DNA of 55,207 nt from Actinomycetota bacterium. GTDB lineage: Bacteria; Actinomycetota; Thermoleophilia; RBG-16-64-13. Shown piece by piece: positions 26,964-35,848 of this stretch (positions are counted from its first letter, which is position 1; each line of letters opens with the position of its first letter). The notes below the pieces were generated by a model that saw nothing but the letters and a program-made list of their open reading frames with translations, made no database searches and was not told the origin of the DNA. The position numbers were made by a program, and so were the translations under genes. The DNA lies in the NCBI GenBank assembly GCA_023483915.1, contig JAMDEO010000140.1, positions 1 through 55,207 on the forward strand, in the 5' to 3' direction.

Positions 26964-26978
26964 GTTCACCATATGAAC
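26964..26978. promoter_or_regulatory. Candidate operator between iclR-type gene and LIV/hyu operon
   Basis: GTTCA-CCATA-TGAAC is a perfect inverted repeat with five-base arms. A related half-site (ACCATACCATGAAC) follows at about 26985-26998, just before the promoter at 27005. Location between divergent regulator and operon is what an IclR operator would need. Confidence 0.5.
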
Positions 26979-27004
26979 GCACTCACCATACCATGAACTT
27001 TTTC

Positions 27005-27032
27005 TTGACACCAGTTCCCCGATGTGAATAAT
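27005..27032 (+). promoter_or_regulatory. Sigma-70-type promoter of the LIV/hyu operon
   Basis: TTGACA (27005-27010) is separated by 16 bases from AATAAT (27027-27032), which matches TATAAT at five of six positions. The start codon of the solute-binding protein is about 75 bases downstream, and the candidate IclR operator lies immediately upstream. Confidence 0.7.
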
Positions 27033-27107
27033 GAGTTGCACTGGTGCTCTTTAGGCAAGTCGGCGGCGCCCGGACTACTTGCCGGGACCGCAGAAGGGGG
27101 ACGGGCA

Positions 27108-28394
27108 ATGAGGAGGGCATGGATACTAGGGTTGGTTCTCATGTTTGCGCTGGGGGTCGTTCTCGTCGGGTGCGGTGGCACCGAAGGGACGGCCACTACG
27201 GCGTCTCCCACCACCGCCGGACCGGAGACGACCGCGGGACCGGTGACCACGGCGGCGCAAGAGACAACTACCAGCGCAGCAGCGACCACAGAAGTCATCA
27301 AGATCGGTCATATTAGACCGCTCACCGGCCCTATGGCCGCCACGAGCGAGGAAATGATAAAGGCCTTCGACTGGGCCTTTGAGCAGATAGGTTACCAGGT
27401 CGCAGGGAAGAAGGTCGAGATCATCGTCGGCGATTCCAAGGCCGATGCCCAAACGGCGATCGACGTCGCCACCAAGATGGTGGAGAAGGACCACGTCGCC
27501 CTCGTCGTCGGACCCATTCAGGGCGGCGAAGTCATGCCGGTCGCCGATTACATGAACAAGGTCGGCGTCCCTCATCTCACGACGACGCAGGTGCCGCCTC
27601 CCATCGTAATCAACAACATGAAGTGGACCATCAATGCCGGCGGCACCGAACCCATGTCGGCATCAGCGATGGCCAGCTACGCCTACGACACTCTCAATAT
27701 GCGCAAGGTGATCGTGTTGACAGGGGACTTCACGCCGGGCCATGGCTTCCTCGGTGCCTTCGAGGACACCTTCAAGAAGAAGGGCGGGGAAATCGTGCAG
27801 GAGATCTTCACTCCTGTTCCCACCCAGGATTTCAGCTCGTACCTGACCTCACTCAAAGATGCCGACGCCGTAGCATCTTGGATCGACGGTGACCAGGCAG
27901 TCAAGTTGCTCACTCAGTACCACGAGTTCGGCATCGATAAGAAGATGCCCATCATTGCTGCGAGTTGGGGCGCCTTCCTTGCCCCCTACATCCTTGCCGC
28001 TCTGCCTCCGGCGGCGGCCGATGCCACGGTGGGCAAACACTACGTTCCGACCTCATATAGCCCGTTGACCGACTTCCCCTTCAACCAGAAATGGGTGCAG
28101 GACTTCCGCGCCAAGTTCGGATTTACACCCGAGGACACGAGCGCGGGGGCTTATCTGGGCGCGCAATGCGTCATCGAGGCTCTGAAGCTCACGAACGGCG
28201 AGACCGATCCCGAAAAGCTGCGTGAAGCGCTGCTGGCCGTGAAATTCGACAGCCCATTCGGCCCCGTGAGTTTCGATCCCCAGACGCAGGTACGGCAGAT
28301 GGATATGAATATCTGCCAGATCACCAAAGAAGGCAGCGAGTATCTCTGGAAACCCATCTATACCTACAAGAACATACCGCCGCTCGGCTTCTAG
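27108..28394 (+). CDS. Branched-chain-amino-acid-type ABC solute-binding lipoprotein
   Basis: 428 aa with a lipoprotein signal ending VVLVGC, then a long Thr/Ala/Pro linker (residues ~25-65) and a Peripla_BP_6 domain (IKIGHIRPLTGPMAATSEEM, VEKDHVALVVGPIQGGE, ASYAYDTLNMRKVIVLTGDF). It binds the substrate at the outer face of the membrane for the permease and ATPases encoded next. ATG 27108 has AAGGGGG eight bases upstream. As first gene of the operon it is followed by a strong hairpin, which fits higher expression of the binding protein. Ligand unknown; the neighbours point to an aromatic or cyclic compound. Confidence 0.92.
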   Translation: MRRAWILGLVLMFALGVVLVGCGGTEGTATTASPTTAGPETTAGPVTTAAQETTTSAAATTEVIKIGHIRPLTGPMAATSEEMIKAFDWAFEQIGYQVAGKKVEIIVGDSKADAQTAIDVATKMVEKDHVALVVGPIQGGEVMPVADYMNKVGVPHLTTTQVPPPIVINNMKWTINAGGTEPMSASAMASYAYDTLNMRKVIVLTGDFTPGHGFLGAFEDTFKKKGGEIVQEIFTPVPTQDFSSYLTSLKDADAVASWIDGDQAVKLLTQYHEFGIDKKMPIIAASWGAFLAPYILAALPPAAADATVGKHYVPTSYSPLTDFPFNQKWVQDFRAKFGFTPEDTSAGAYLGAQCVIEALKLTNGETDPEKLREALLAVKFDSPFGPVSFDPQTQVRQMDMNICQITKEGSEYLWKPIYTYKNIPPLGF

Positions 28395-28441
28395 AGCGCC
28401 TGGACACAACAATCTAGATCGGAGAGTAAGCCCTCTTGGCT

Positions 28442-28487
28442 GGGGGCTACCGCGGGTGCAGGACCAAGAGACTCCGAGGTAGCCCCC
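28442..28487 (+). terminator. Attenuator/terminator hairpin after solute-binding protein
   Basis: GGGGGCTACC (28442-28451) pairs perfectly with GGTAGCCCCC (28478-28487) and is followed by TTTCTT. It sits between the binding-protein stop and the permease start, so it probably terminates most but not all transcripts. Confidence 0.75.
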
Positions 28488-28500
28488 TTTCTTAGCGAAC

Positions 28501-30474
28501 ATGGAAAGAATCCTTACAATCTTTCTGATAGGGATCTCGTTCGGCTCCATCCTGTTTCTTCTGAGCGCAGGGCTTTCCCTGACCATGGGACTGATGCGCA
28601 TCGTCAATCTCGCGCACGGGGCGATCTTCATGGTGGGGGCTTACGTAGGACTGGCCGTCACCAACATCACCGGTCATTTCACCATCGGGCTGCTCGGTGG
28701 AGCCGTAGCGGCCGGCCTCGTGGGGCTGATAATGGAGGCCGGGTTCCTGCGCCGGCTCTACAAACAGGAGTCTGGACAGGTTCTGCTCACCATCGGGTTC
28801 ATTTACATCATCATGAACGTGGTGCAATGGATCTGGGGAGCAAAGCCTTTGTCCGGGATTGTGCCGGGTTCGCTCTCCGCCGTCATCGGCATCGGAGACT
28901 TCTACTTCCCGGTCTTTCGCTTTTTCATGATCGGGTTCGGCCTGCTGATGGCCGTGTTGCTCTGGCTCTTTCAGGACAAGACCAAGGTTGGCGCTACCAT
29001 CAGGGCCGGCATGGACAACCGTCAGGTCGCGACGGCCCTCGGCATCAATTTGAAGCGGCTCTTCACGGCGGTCTTTGCCCTGGGCTCCTTCGTGGCCGGC
29101 CTCTGCGGACTACTGGGGGCACCCCTCATGGGCATCAACCTCCAGGTCGGCTGGGATGCGCTTCTGCTGGCCATGATTGTGGTAATCGTCGGAGGCACCG
29201 GCTCTGTGCAGGGGACCCTTCTTGGCGCAATGATCATCGGCTTGGTTGATGCCTTCGGCAAAGCCTACTTCCCGGATATCGCTTACTTTGCGATCTACGT
29301 TGCCCTCATTCTGATTCTTCTCTTCCGACCGTCCGGCCTGCTGGGGCGGCCTTTCTCTATCCAAAAGACCGCGGAGGAAATGACGCAGAGCGTCACACTA
29401 TCGGCCAAAATGCCTCTCTCGATTCCTGCAGCCACAGGTCTGCGGAAGCCCGGCGCTCGTCAACGTCTTTACAGACTCGCACCCTTCATAGGCGCGGCCT
29501 GCGTCCTCATCATGCTGGGACCGCTACTACCGTCCTTCTACCTCGGTATGCTGACGAAGGTGCTTATCTACGCAATTTTCGCCATCAGCCTCGACCTCAT
29601 GATGGGCTACGGGGGGCTCACATCGATGGGTCATGCCGCTTTCCTCGGGGTCGCGGGGTACACGGTCGGCATTCTTGCCGTCAAGGAGGGTATCGGCCTA
29701 TTCTGGGTGCTGCTGCCCGCGGGAATTGTGGTGGCGGCGCTGATCTCAGCGATCATCGGCTATATCTGCCTGCGCGTTTCGGGCACATACTTCCTGCTCG
29801 TGACCATCGCCTTCGGTCAACTCCTCGCCATCGTCGCCACCAAGTGGTACAAGGTTACCGGCGGGACAGACGGACTTGTCGGCATCAAGCGTCCCGACCT
29901 CGGTATACCCGGATTCAATCTCGGTCCCATAGGGTTCTACTTCCTCGTCTTTATCGCTCTGGTCGTCTGCTTTGCCGTTCTCTACCGCATTGTCACCTCG
30001 GCCTACGGCCGGGCACTGGTTGGAGTGCGGGAAAACGAGCCACGCATGAGAAGCCTGGGCTACAACACCTGGAGACTGAAATACGTGGCCATCATTATCT
30101 CGGGAACTGTCGCCGGTGTCGCCGGGGTCTTTCTCGCCTACTACTACGGTGCCATGGTCCCGAGCACGCTCGCTATAGAGATGTCGACGGCGGGCATGCT
30201 CATGGTGATCCTCGGTGGGCCGGGAACACTCTTCGGTCCGTTTATCGGTGCGATCGTCGTCGTTCTTGGCGAGAACATCAGCCTGACGTACGTCCCGGAT
30301 CGCTGGCCGCTGATCCTGGGTGGGATCTTCATCCTTTGCGTGATGCTCTTACGCGGAGGATTCGCTCCCTACCTTTCCAGGCTGTATCAGCGCTTCCGTC
30401 CGGAACCGGCCAGAATCACGGATCTCGGCGGGGTTCCAGATCTCGGCGAAGTTCCGGATCTGAGGGAGTCTTAG
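28501..30474 (+). CDS. Fused LivH-LivM branched-chain-type ABC permease
   Basis: 657 aa holding both permease subunits in one chain. Residues ~1-290 are LivH-like (LTMGLMRIVNLAHGAIFMVGAY, TIRAGMDNRQVATALGIN, GGTGSVQGTLLGAMIIGLVD). Residues ~320-640 are LivM-like (ISLDLMMGYGGLTSMGHAAFLGVAGY, GVRENEPRMRSLGYN, GGPGTLFGPFIGAIVV). In most LIV systems these are two genes. The C-terminus ends in a short tandem repeat (GGVPDLGEVPDL). No clear ribosome site precedes ATG 28501; the nearest purine-rich stretch is in the upstream hairpin, so folding could limit translation. LivG starts directly after its stop. Confidence 0.93.
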   Translation: MERILTIFLIGISFGSILFLLSAGLSLTMGLMRIVNLAHGAIFMVGAYVGLAVTNITGHFTIGLLGGAVAAGLVGLIMEAGFLRRLYKQESGQVLLTIGFIYIIMNVVQWIWGAKPLSGIVPGSLSAVIGIGDFYFPVFRFFMIGFGLLMAVLLWLFQDKTKVGATIRAGMDNRQVATALGINLKRLFTAVFALGSFVAGLCGLLGAPLMGINLQVGWDALLLAMIVVIVGGTGSVQGTLLGAMIIGLVDAFGKAYFPDIAYFAIYVALILILLFRPSGLLGRPFSIQKTAEEMTQSVTLSAKMPLSIPAATGLRKPGARQRLYRLAPFIGAACVLIMLGPLLPSFYLGMLTKVLIYAIFAISLDLMMGYGGLTSMGHAAFLGVAGYTVGILAVKEGIGLFWVLLPAGIVVAALISAIIGYICLRVSGTYFLLVTIAFGQLLAIVATKWYKVTGGTDGLVGIKRPDLGIPGFNLGPIGFYFLVFIALVVCFAVLYRIVTSAYGRALVGVRENEPRMRSLGYNTWRLKYVAIIISGTVAGVAGVFLAYYYGAMVPSTLAIEMSTAGMLMVILGGPGTLFGPFIGAIVVVLGENISLTYVPDRWPLILGGIFILCVMLLRGGFAPYLSRLYQRFRPEPARITDLGGVPDLGEVPDLRES

Positions 30475-31245
30475 GTGCAAACGGCTGTTCTGAGAACGGA
30501 GAATCTGAGCAAGAGCTTTGGCGGCCTCGATGTGCTGTCAGGGATCACTTTCTCCGCCGGTGAGAACGAGAACGTCGCGATCATCGGACCAAATGGGGCG
30601 GGGAAGACCACCTTCTTCAATGTTCTCGGGGGTCAGCTTCCGGCTACGTCAGGTCGCATCTTTCTCGTAGGGCAGGAGGTCACAAAGCTTCCGCCAGATC
30701 GGCGCCTGCACCTCGGGCTCGCCCGTTCCTATCAAATCAACAACCTGTTTTTCACTCTCTCGCTACTCGACAACATGTTACTGGCCCTCTACGGAGCCGA
30801 GCATTCGCACCTCCATCTGCTGCGTTCCCTTTATGGGCGGCGCGACTATGCCGAGGAAGCCCGGCGGATGCTGGAACTCATGGAGTTGTGGGACAAGCGC
30901 TTCGAGATTGTGGCCGCTCTCTCATACGGCGACCAGCGTCTGGTCGAGATCGCTCTTTCCCTGGCAACCAAACCGAAGGTGGTCCTTCTCGATGAGCCGA
31001 CTGCCGGCCTGCCAACCTCTGAGGCCCTTGGTTTTGCCGCGAAGATCAGGCGGCTCACGACTGACATCACCCTGGTCTTCTGCGCACATGACATGGATCT
31101 GGTTTTCAACCTCGCCGACAGGATCGCTGTGCTCTATTTCGGAGAAATCCTTTGTGAAGGGACTCCTGGGGAGATCAGCTGCAACGCGAAGGTGCAGGAG
31201 ATCTATCTCGGGCAAGGGAGCAAGGGAGCTGCCGGAAATGCTTGA
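30475..31245 (+). CDS. livG: LIV-type ABC transporter ATP-binding protein
   Basis: 256 aa with Walker A GPNGAGKTT, Q-loop region ARSYQINNLF, signature ALSYGDQRLVEIA, Walker B VVLLDEPTAGL and switch His in FCAHDMDLVF. The signature LSYGDQ rather than LSGGQ is usual for LivG. GTG 30475 has AGGGAG six bases upstream. It would pair with LivF to drive the fused permease. Confidence 0.93.
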   Translation: MQTAVLRTENLSKSFGGLDVLSGITFSAGENENVAIIGPNGAGKTTFFNVLGGQLPATSGRIFLVGQEVTKLPPDRRLHLGLARSYQINNLFFTLSLLDNMLLALYGAEHSHLHLLRSLYGRRDYAEEARRMLELMELWDKRFEIVAALSYGDQRLVEIALSLATKPKVVLLDEPTAGLPTSEALGFAAKIRRLTTDITLVFCAHDMDLVFNLADRIAVLYFGEILCEGTPGEISCNAKVQEIYLGQGSKGAAGNA

Positions 31246-31936
31246 GCTTCAAAATGTCGAGACTTTCTACGGGGAACGACAAGCGTTGTTTGGTGTATCG
31301 CTCGCAGTGCCTAAGGGTGCCGTCGTGGGAATGCTCGGCCGAAATGGCATGGGGAAGACAACGATCATCCGCACCATCATGGGGATCAATCCGCCCAGGC
31401 GGGGAAGTGTCCGCCTCAATGGGCGGGAGATTGCCGGACTCGAGCCGGACCGCATAGCCCGTCTCGGCATCGGCTTCGTCCCCCAGGGACGGGGCATCTT
31501 CCCGTCCCTGAGCGTCAAGGAAAACCTGACGATAGCGGAGAGAAGGAACGAAGACGGTACCGGTTGGACTCTTGAGAAGGTTTATGACGCCTTCCCGATC
31601 CTCAAGAAGAGGCAGAGACAGTATGGCAACTTGTTGAGCGGCGGCGAGCAGCAAATGTTGAGCATCGCTCGTGCTCTCATGACCAACCCAGATACCCTCC
31701 TCATGGACGAGCCTTCGGAGGGACTGGCTCCGATGGTGGTCAATGACATCAGCGTCATCATTCGGGAGCTGAAGGCCTCGCATTCGGTATTGCTTGCCGA
31801 ACAGCATATGAACATGGCGCTCGCTGTGGCCGACTACATCTACATCATCAACAAGGGCACCGTCGTCCACGAGTCGTCCCCCGAGGAACTGAGCAATAAC
31901 GTGGACATCTGCAGGAGGTTCCTCGGTGTCTGCTAG
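31238..31936 (+). CDS. livF: LIV-type ABC transporter ATP-binding protein
   Basis: 232 aa: Walker A GRNGMGKTT, VPQGRGIFPSLSVKENL Q-loop region, signature NLLSGGEQQML, Walker B LLMDEPSEGLAP and switch region LLAEQHMNMAL, all typical of LivF. The frame runs open well upstream inside livG, but ATG 31238, which overlaps the end of livG by eight bases behind AAGGGAG, gives the normal family length. The next small gene overlaps its end. Confidence 0.93.
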   Translation: MLELQNVETFYGERQALFGVSLAVPKGAVVGMLGRNGMGKTTIIRTIMGINPPRRGSVRLNGREIAGLEPDRIARLGIGFVPQGRGIFPSLSVKENLTIAERRNEDGTGWTLEKVYDAFPILKKRQRQYGNLLSGGEQQMLSIARALMTNPDTLLMDEPSEGLAPMVVNDISVIIRELKASHSVLLAEQHMNMALAVADYIYIINKGTVVHESSPEELSNNVDICRRFLGVC

Positions 31937-32207
31937 ACCTCACGAGGCAACGATCTTCACAGAGACAGGGAGCCCGGTCCTTGTTATCCAGGCTGTCAGG
32001 CGCCGGGGAGACAAACTCGTCATCGAAGGCAAGGCGCTGGGCAGCATGTACATGGATATGTTGCTTTCCCCAGGGGACTTTGTTCGGATGTTCCGCGTGA
32101 TCTGCTCCTGGGGACTCATCGCTTTTCTCCTCCTTCTCCCCTTCCACGTCCTTGCCGCGGTGTTCAGGACTCGAGCACTAAGACGCCCCGCAGGAGGCGG
32201 TCATTGA
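31926..32207 (+). CDS. Small membrane protein of unknown function
   Basis: 93 aa. The first ~55 residues are polar and beta-rich (SPVLVIQAVRRRGDKLVIEGKALG); one hydrophobic helix follows (VICSWGLIAFLLLLPFHVLAAVF) with a short basic tail that would lie in the cytoplasm. I do not recognise it. GTG 31926 has a perfect AGGAGG seven bases upstream and overlaps livF by 11 bases, while its own stop overlaps the next gene, so it is very probably translated as part of the operon. It could be an accessory subunit of the transporter or anchor the oxidoreductase encoded next. Confidence 0.75.
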   Translation: MSARPHEATIFTETGSPVLVIQAVRRRGDKLVIEGKALGSMYMDMLLSPGDFVRMFRVICSWGLIAFLLLLPFHVLAAVFRTRALRRPAGGGH

Positions 32208-33775
32208 CCAGTGAGCACGAGATCATAGTGGTCGGCGGTGGGCACAATGGCCTTGTGGCTGCGGCTTATCTCGCCAAGGCCGGGCTTGACGTACTGGTAG
32301 TGGAGCGCCAGGCGAAGTGTGGTGGGGGAGTGCTAACCGAGGAACTCACCGTGCCCGGCTTTCGGCACGACGTATTTTCCTCAGACCATGCTCTTATTCA
32401 AGCTAACCCTCTTATAGCGCAGGACGAGCTCGGGCTCAAATCGAAGTACGGCTTGAAATACTTGACTCATTCTCCGGGCACGGCCTTCGTCTTTCCCGAC
32501 GATCGAGCGTTGATCCTCTACGACGAGTTGGACAAAACCTGCGAGTCCATCGCCCAGTTCTCCCGTCGCGACTCAGAAACCTACCCGAAGTTCATCGAAG
32601 CCTGCAGGGAAATGGAGGCTATCCTAGCGCTCTACATGTTCTCCCCGCCTCCGGCTTTTGGAAGCATGATCTCGTTTCTCGAGGCGAGCGAGCGGGGCCG
32701 CGAATACCTGAGGCTGATCCTCTCGAGCGCGCTCGAGGTTGCCGAGGATTGGTTTGAAAGCGAAGAGGTCCGGGCGGCCCTGGTGAGGAGCGTGAGCGAA
32801 GTTCTTATCCCGCCACATCAACAGGGCACCGGGAACTTCGTCTTCAAGTTTGCTCCGGCCGCAGGGGGAGTGGTCATTCCCGAAGGAGGCTCGGGGGCGC
32901 TCACCCAGGCGCTGCTCCGTTACCTTCACGACGCGGGAGCGGGCATCCTCACTGAAAGCCCTGTGAAGGCCATCAAGATTGACTCAGGCGACGCGAGGGG
33001 CGTTGTTCTCGGGACCGGCGAAGAGATTCTGGCCACCAAGGCCGTCGTCTCCAGCGTCCACGTGCGACAGCTTCTGCTTGAAATGCTGCCTAATTCGGCG
33101 GTTCCTTCGCGTCTGCGCCAGTCGCTGCTCCACATCAGGCCGAGTGTCTTTGTCACGATGAAGCAAGATCTCGCGCTGAGCGAGGCGCCCCGCTTCAACG
33201 CGGGGGGCGATGTCGACCGAGCTCTCTTCGTGCGCCTCACGCGGCCGATGAAGGAGATGCTGAGGATGTACGACGACTTCCGATATGGTGTCCCGCAGAC
33301 AAAAGATCTCGGCATCGGGACGCCCACGCGCGCCGACTCCAGCCGGGCGCCGGAAGGCAAGCATGTTCTGTTCATCTGGCAGCACGAGCCGTACCGGCTT
33401 GATGGTGGCGCCTCGGAGTGGGACAGCCGGAAAGCGGAGATCGCCGACGGCGCGCTGGATACGCTCCGCAAGCACACGAAGAACCTCGGACCCGAGGCCA
33501 TCCTCGGTCGTTTCGTCCGCACCCCGCTCGACCTGGAACGGTGCAATCCGACTTGGACGGGCGGAGACGGCAATCACATCGGCGTGTCCCTTTCCCAACT
33601 TTTCTCCAATCGGCCGCTGCCTGGATGGGGCCACTACCGTACCCCCATCAATAGGCTCTACATGGCGGGGGCGAGCACACATCCGGGGCCGGGAGTGAGC
33701 GGTGGTGGGCGGGCCGCGGCATTGAGGGTCATGGAAGACCTGAAAATCAACGTGAGAAAGGCACTCGAGAAGTGA
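32204..33775 (+). CDS. FAD-dependent oxidoreductase (phytoene-desaturase/PYROXD2-like)
   Basis: 523 aa. The N-terminus has the dinucleotide fold (IIVVGGGHNGLVAAAYLAKAGLD) followed by the phytoene-dehydrogenase-type GG motif (AKCGGGVLTEE); the C-terminus has LYMAGASTHPGPGVSGGGRAAA, the second FAD contact. This family covers desaturases, isomerases and amine oxidases. In this operon it may dehydrogenate or isomerise the imported ring compound before HyuAB acts. TTG 32204 overlaps the upstream TGA (TTGA) with AGGAGG six bases before it. The stop overlaps hyuA. Confidence 0.88.
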   Translation: MTSEHEIIVVGGGHNGLVAAAYLAKAGLDVLVVERQAKCGGGVLTEELTVPGFRHDVFSSDHALIQANPLIAQDELGLKSKYGLKYLTHSPGTAFVFPDDRALILYDELDKTCESIAQFSRRDSETYPKFIEACREMEAILALYMFSPPPAFGSMISFLEASERGREYLRLILSSALEVAEDWFESEEVRAALVRSVSEVLIPPHQQGTGNFVFKFAPAAGGVVIPEGGSGALTQALLRYLHDAGAGILTESPVKAIKIDSGDARGVVLGTGEEILATKAVVSSVHVRQLLLEMLPNSAVPSRLRQSLLHIRPSVFVTMKQDLALSEAPRFNAGGDVDRALFVRLTRPMKEMLRMYDDFRYGVPQTKDLGIGTPTRADSSRAPEGKHVLFIWQHEPYRLDGGASEWDSRKAEIADGALDTLRKHTKNLGPEAILGRFVRTPLDLERCNPTWTGGDGNHIGVSLSQLFSNRPLPGWGHYRTPINRLYMAGASTHPGPGVSGGGRAAALRVMEDLKINVRKALEK

Positions 33776-35847
33776 GCGGAAGAAGCTTCAGGCTTTGTGC
33801 CGATACTGGGGGCACGTTCACCGATCTGGTGGCGCTGGATGGTGAAGGAAACCTCTCTGAGTTCAAGGTGCCGAGCACGCCGGCCGACTTCGCAGACGGC
33901 GTCCTCGACGCGATCGACGAGGCGTCATGCTTTCACGGCAGAACTCCACGGGAGCTGCTCTCAGAGACGGAGCTCATCGTGCACGGGACCACGGTGGCTA
34001 CAAATGCCCTGGTTACCCGCAGCCTTGCCCGTCCCGCGATGCTGACCACCAAGGGTTTCCGAGACATTATCGAGATGCGGCGCTGCCTGAAGATCGAGAC
34101 GAAATCGATGTACCAGGCCCTCATCCCACCTTACGAGCCGGTCGTGCCCCGCCACCTCAGACTGACGGTGGACGAAGAAACGCGGTACACCGGCGAGGTC
34201 GTAAAGCCGGTCGACACAGCAGAGCTGGCACGCCTCGTCGAGAGGCTGAAGGCGGACGGGGTACAGGCGCTGGCCGTTTGCTTCATCAACTCCTACGCCA
34301 ATCCCGAAAACGAGAGGCGAGCGGCCGAATTCTGTCAGGAGGCTCTGGGTGACGTCTTCGTGACCTATTCGTGCGGCATCGTACCGAAGATGGGCGAGTA
34401 CGAGAGGCAGAGCACCTGCGTCATCAGCGCCGCGGTGGGGCCGGTTGTGACGAAGTACATCATCGGACTCGATCGAAGACTTCGCGACGAGGGCTTCACG
34501 GGGCAGCTACTTATCATGCAGGCCAATCAGCTCATGCAATCGGTGGCTGCGGTCATCAAAAAGCCGGTCTATCTCATCGTCTCCGGGCCGGCGGCCGCCC
34601 CGCCAGGCGCCGCGTACCTCTCAGGTGTCCTGAAGGACCCGAACCTCATAACCGCCGACATGGGGGGTACCACTCTCGACGTCGCCCTCATCAAAGATGC
34701 AGAGGTACCGCTTGTCGATGGACGCTGGTTCGGTGACGACCGGGTGGGGATCAAGGTGGTCGACGTGAGCAGTATCGGAGCGGGCGGGGGCAGCATAGCC
34801 TGGTTCGACCCCCTCGGACTTCTGCAGGTCGGTCCGCAGAGCGCGGGCGCGGATCCCGGGCCCGCCTGCTACGGGAGGGGCGGAACCGAGCCGACGGTCA
34901 CCGACGCCGCCGTGGTGCTGGGCTATCTGCCCGCCGACTTCTTCTGCGGCGGCAGCGTTCCGCTCGACGTTGAACTCGCGCGAGCCGCCGTAAAGAAGAT
35001 CGGCGACCGCATGCGGTTGCCGATCGAAGAGGCGGCTCAGGCTGTTTTCACCACCGTCAACTCCAACATGGTCGACGAACTGATGCGGATCTCGACACGA
35101 ATGGGCCATGACGTCAGGGAATTCAGTTTGCTGGCCTGCGGCGGGGGAGGACCGATGTGCGGCGCATTCTGGGGGGACCTCCTGGGCTGCCGAAGTGTGA
35201 TCGTGCCGAACCACTCTTCGTCCTTCTGCGCCTTCAGCATGCTTACCCTTGACATCGGGCGAGACTATCTCCGTTCATACGTAAGTCCTCTGGACAAAGC
35301 CAACGCGTCGGATGTCAATCTGCTCTACCAGGAAATGCTCGAAGAGGGACTGTCGGAGCTCGAGGCATTCCAGGTAAACCCCGAGGAGATAATCGTCGGC
35401 AAGTCTGCCGACCTTCGTTACCACGGGCAGTACCATGATGTCGAGATTCAACTGCCCCCAGACGAGATCACTCCTGCTGACCTCGAAGCCTCGAGAGACG
35501 CCTTCCAACGGAAGCATACGGAGCTTTATACGTTTGATCTGCCTTGGGTGCCCATCGAGATTCGCAACCTGAGGCTGCTGGTCAAAGTCAAGGGCAGAAA
35601 ACTGAGCCTGCCAGCGATAGAGCAAGCCGGTGAAGACCCCGGCAACGCGCTAAAGAGGACGCGACGGTGCTTCTTCAATGGCGGCCTCCTGGACACACTC
35701 TGCTTCGACAGCACTAGGCTGAAGGCGAACAACGTCGTCAGGGGACCTGCACTCATCGAAGCGCCGACGACAACCGCTGTGATCCCCCCTGGCTTCCGAG
35801 CGAGCGTCGACGCCTACAACAATTACGTGCTGCAGAGGGAGGTCTGA
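33772..35847 (+). CDS. hyuA: Hydantoinase/oxoprolinase family protein, A subunit
   Basis: 691 aa, normal for HyuA. The N-terminal nucleotide-binding part has CADTGGTFTDLVAL and VHGTTVATNALV, the middle ITADMGGTTLDVALI and GAGGGSIAWFDP, and SAGADPGPACYGRGGTEPTVTDA is the family signature. With HyuB it couples ATP hydrolysis to opening of cyclic amides (hydantoin, 5-oxoproline) or to carboxylation of ketones (acetone, acetophenone). No gamma subunit or biotin protein is nearby, which slightly favours ring opening, but a carboxylase role is possible. GTG 33772 overlaps the upstream stop (GTGA). Confidence 0.93.
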   Translation: MSGRSFRLCADTGGTFTDLVALDGEGNLSEFKVPSTPADFADGVLDAIDEASCFHGRTPRELLSETELIVHGTTVATNALVTRSLARPAMLTTKGFRDIIEMRRCLKIETKSMYQALIPPYEPVVPRHLRLTVDEETRYTGEVVKPVDTAELARLVERLKADGVQALAVCFINSYANPENERRAAEFCQEALGDVFVTYSCGIVPKMGEYERQSTCVISAAVGPVVTKYIIGLDRRLRDEGFTGQLLIMQANQLMQSVAAVIKKPVYLIVSGPAAAPPGAAYLSGVLKDPNLITADMGGTTLDVALIKDAEVPLVDGRWFGDDRVGIKVVDVSSIGAGGGSIAWFDPLGLLQVGPQSAGADPGPACYGRGGTEPTVTDAAVVLGYLPADFFCGGSVPLDVELARAAVKKIGDRMRLPIEEAAQAVFTTVNSNMVDELMRISTRMGHDVREFSLLACGGGGPMCGAFWGDLLGCRSVIVPNHSSSFCAFSMLTLDIGRDYLRSYVSPLDKANASDVNLLYQEMLEEGLSELEAFQVNPEEIIVGKSADLRYHGQYHDVEIQLPPDEITPADLEASRDAFQRKHTELYTFDLPWVPIEIRNLRLLVKVKGRKLSLPAIEQAGEDPGNALKRTRRCFFNGGLLDTLCFDSTRLKANNVVRGPALIEAPTTTAVIPPGFRASVDAYNNYVLQREV

Positions 35848-35848
35848 A

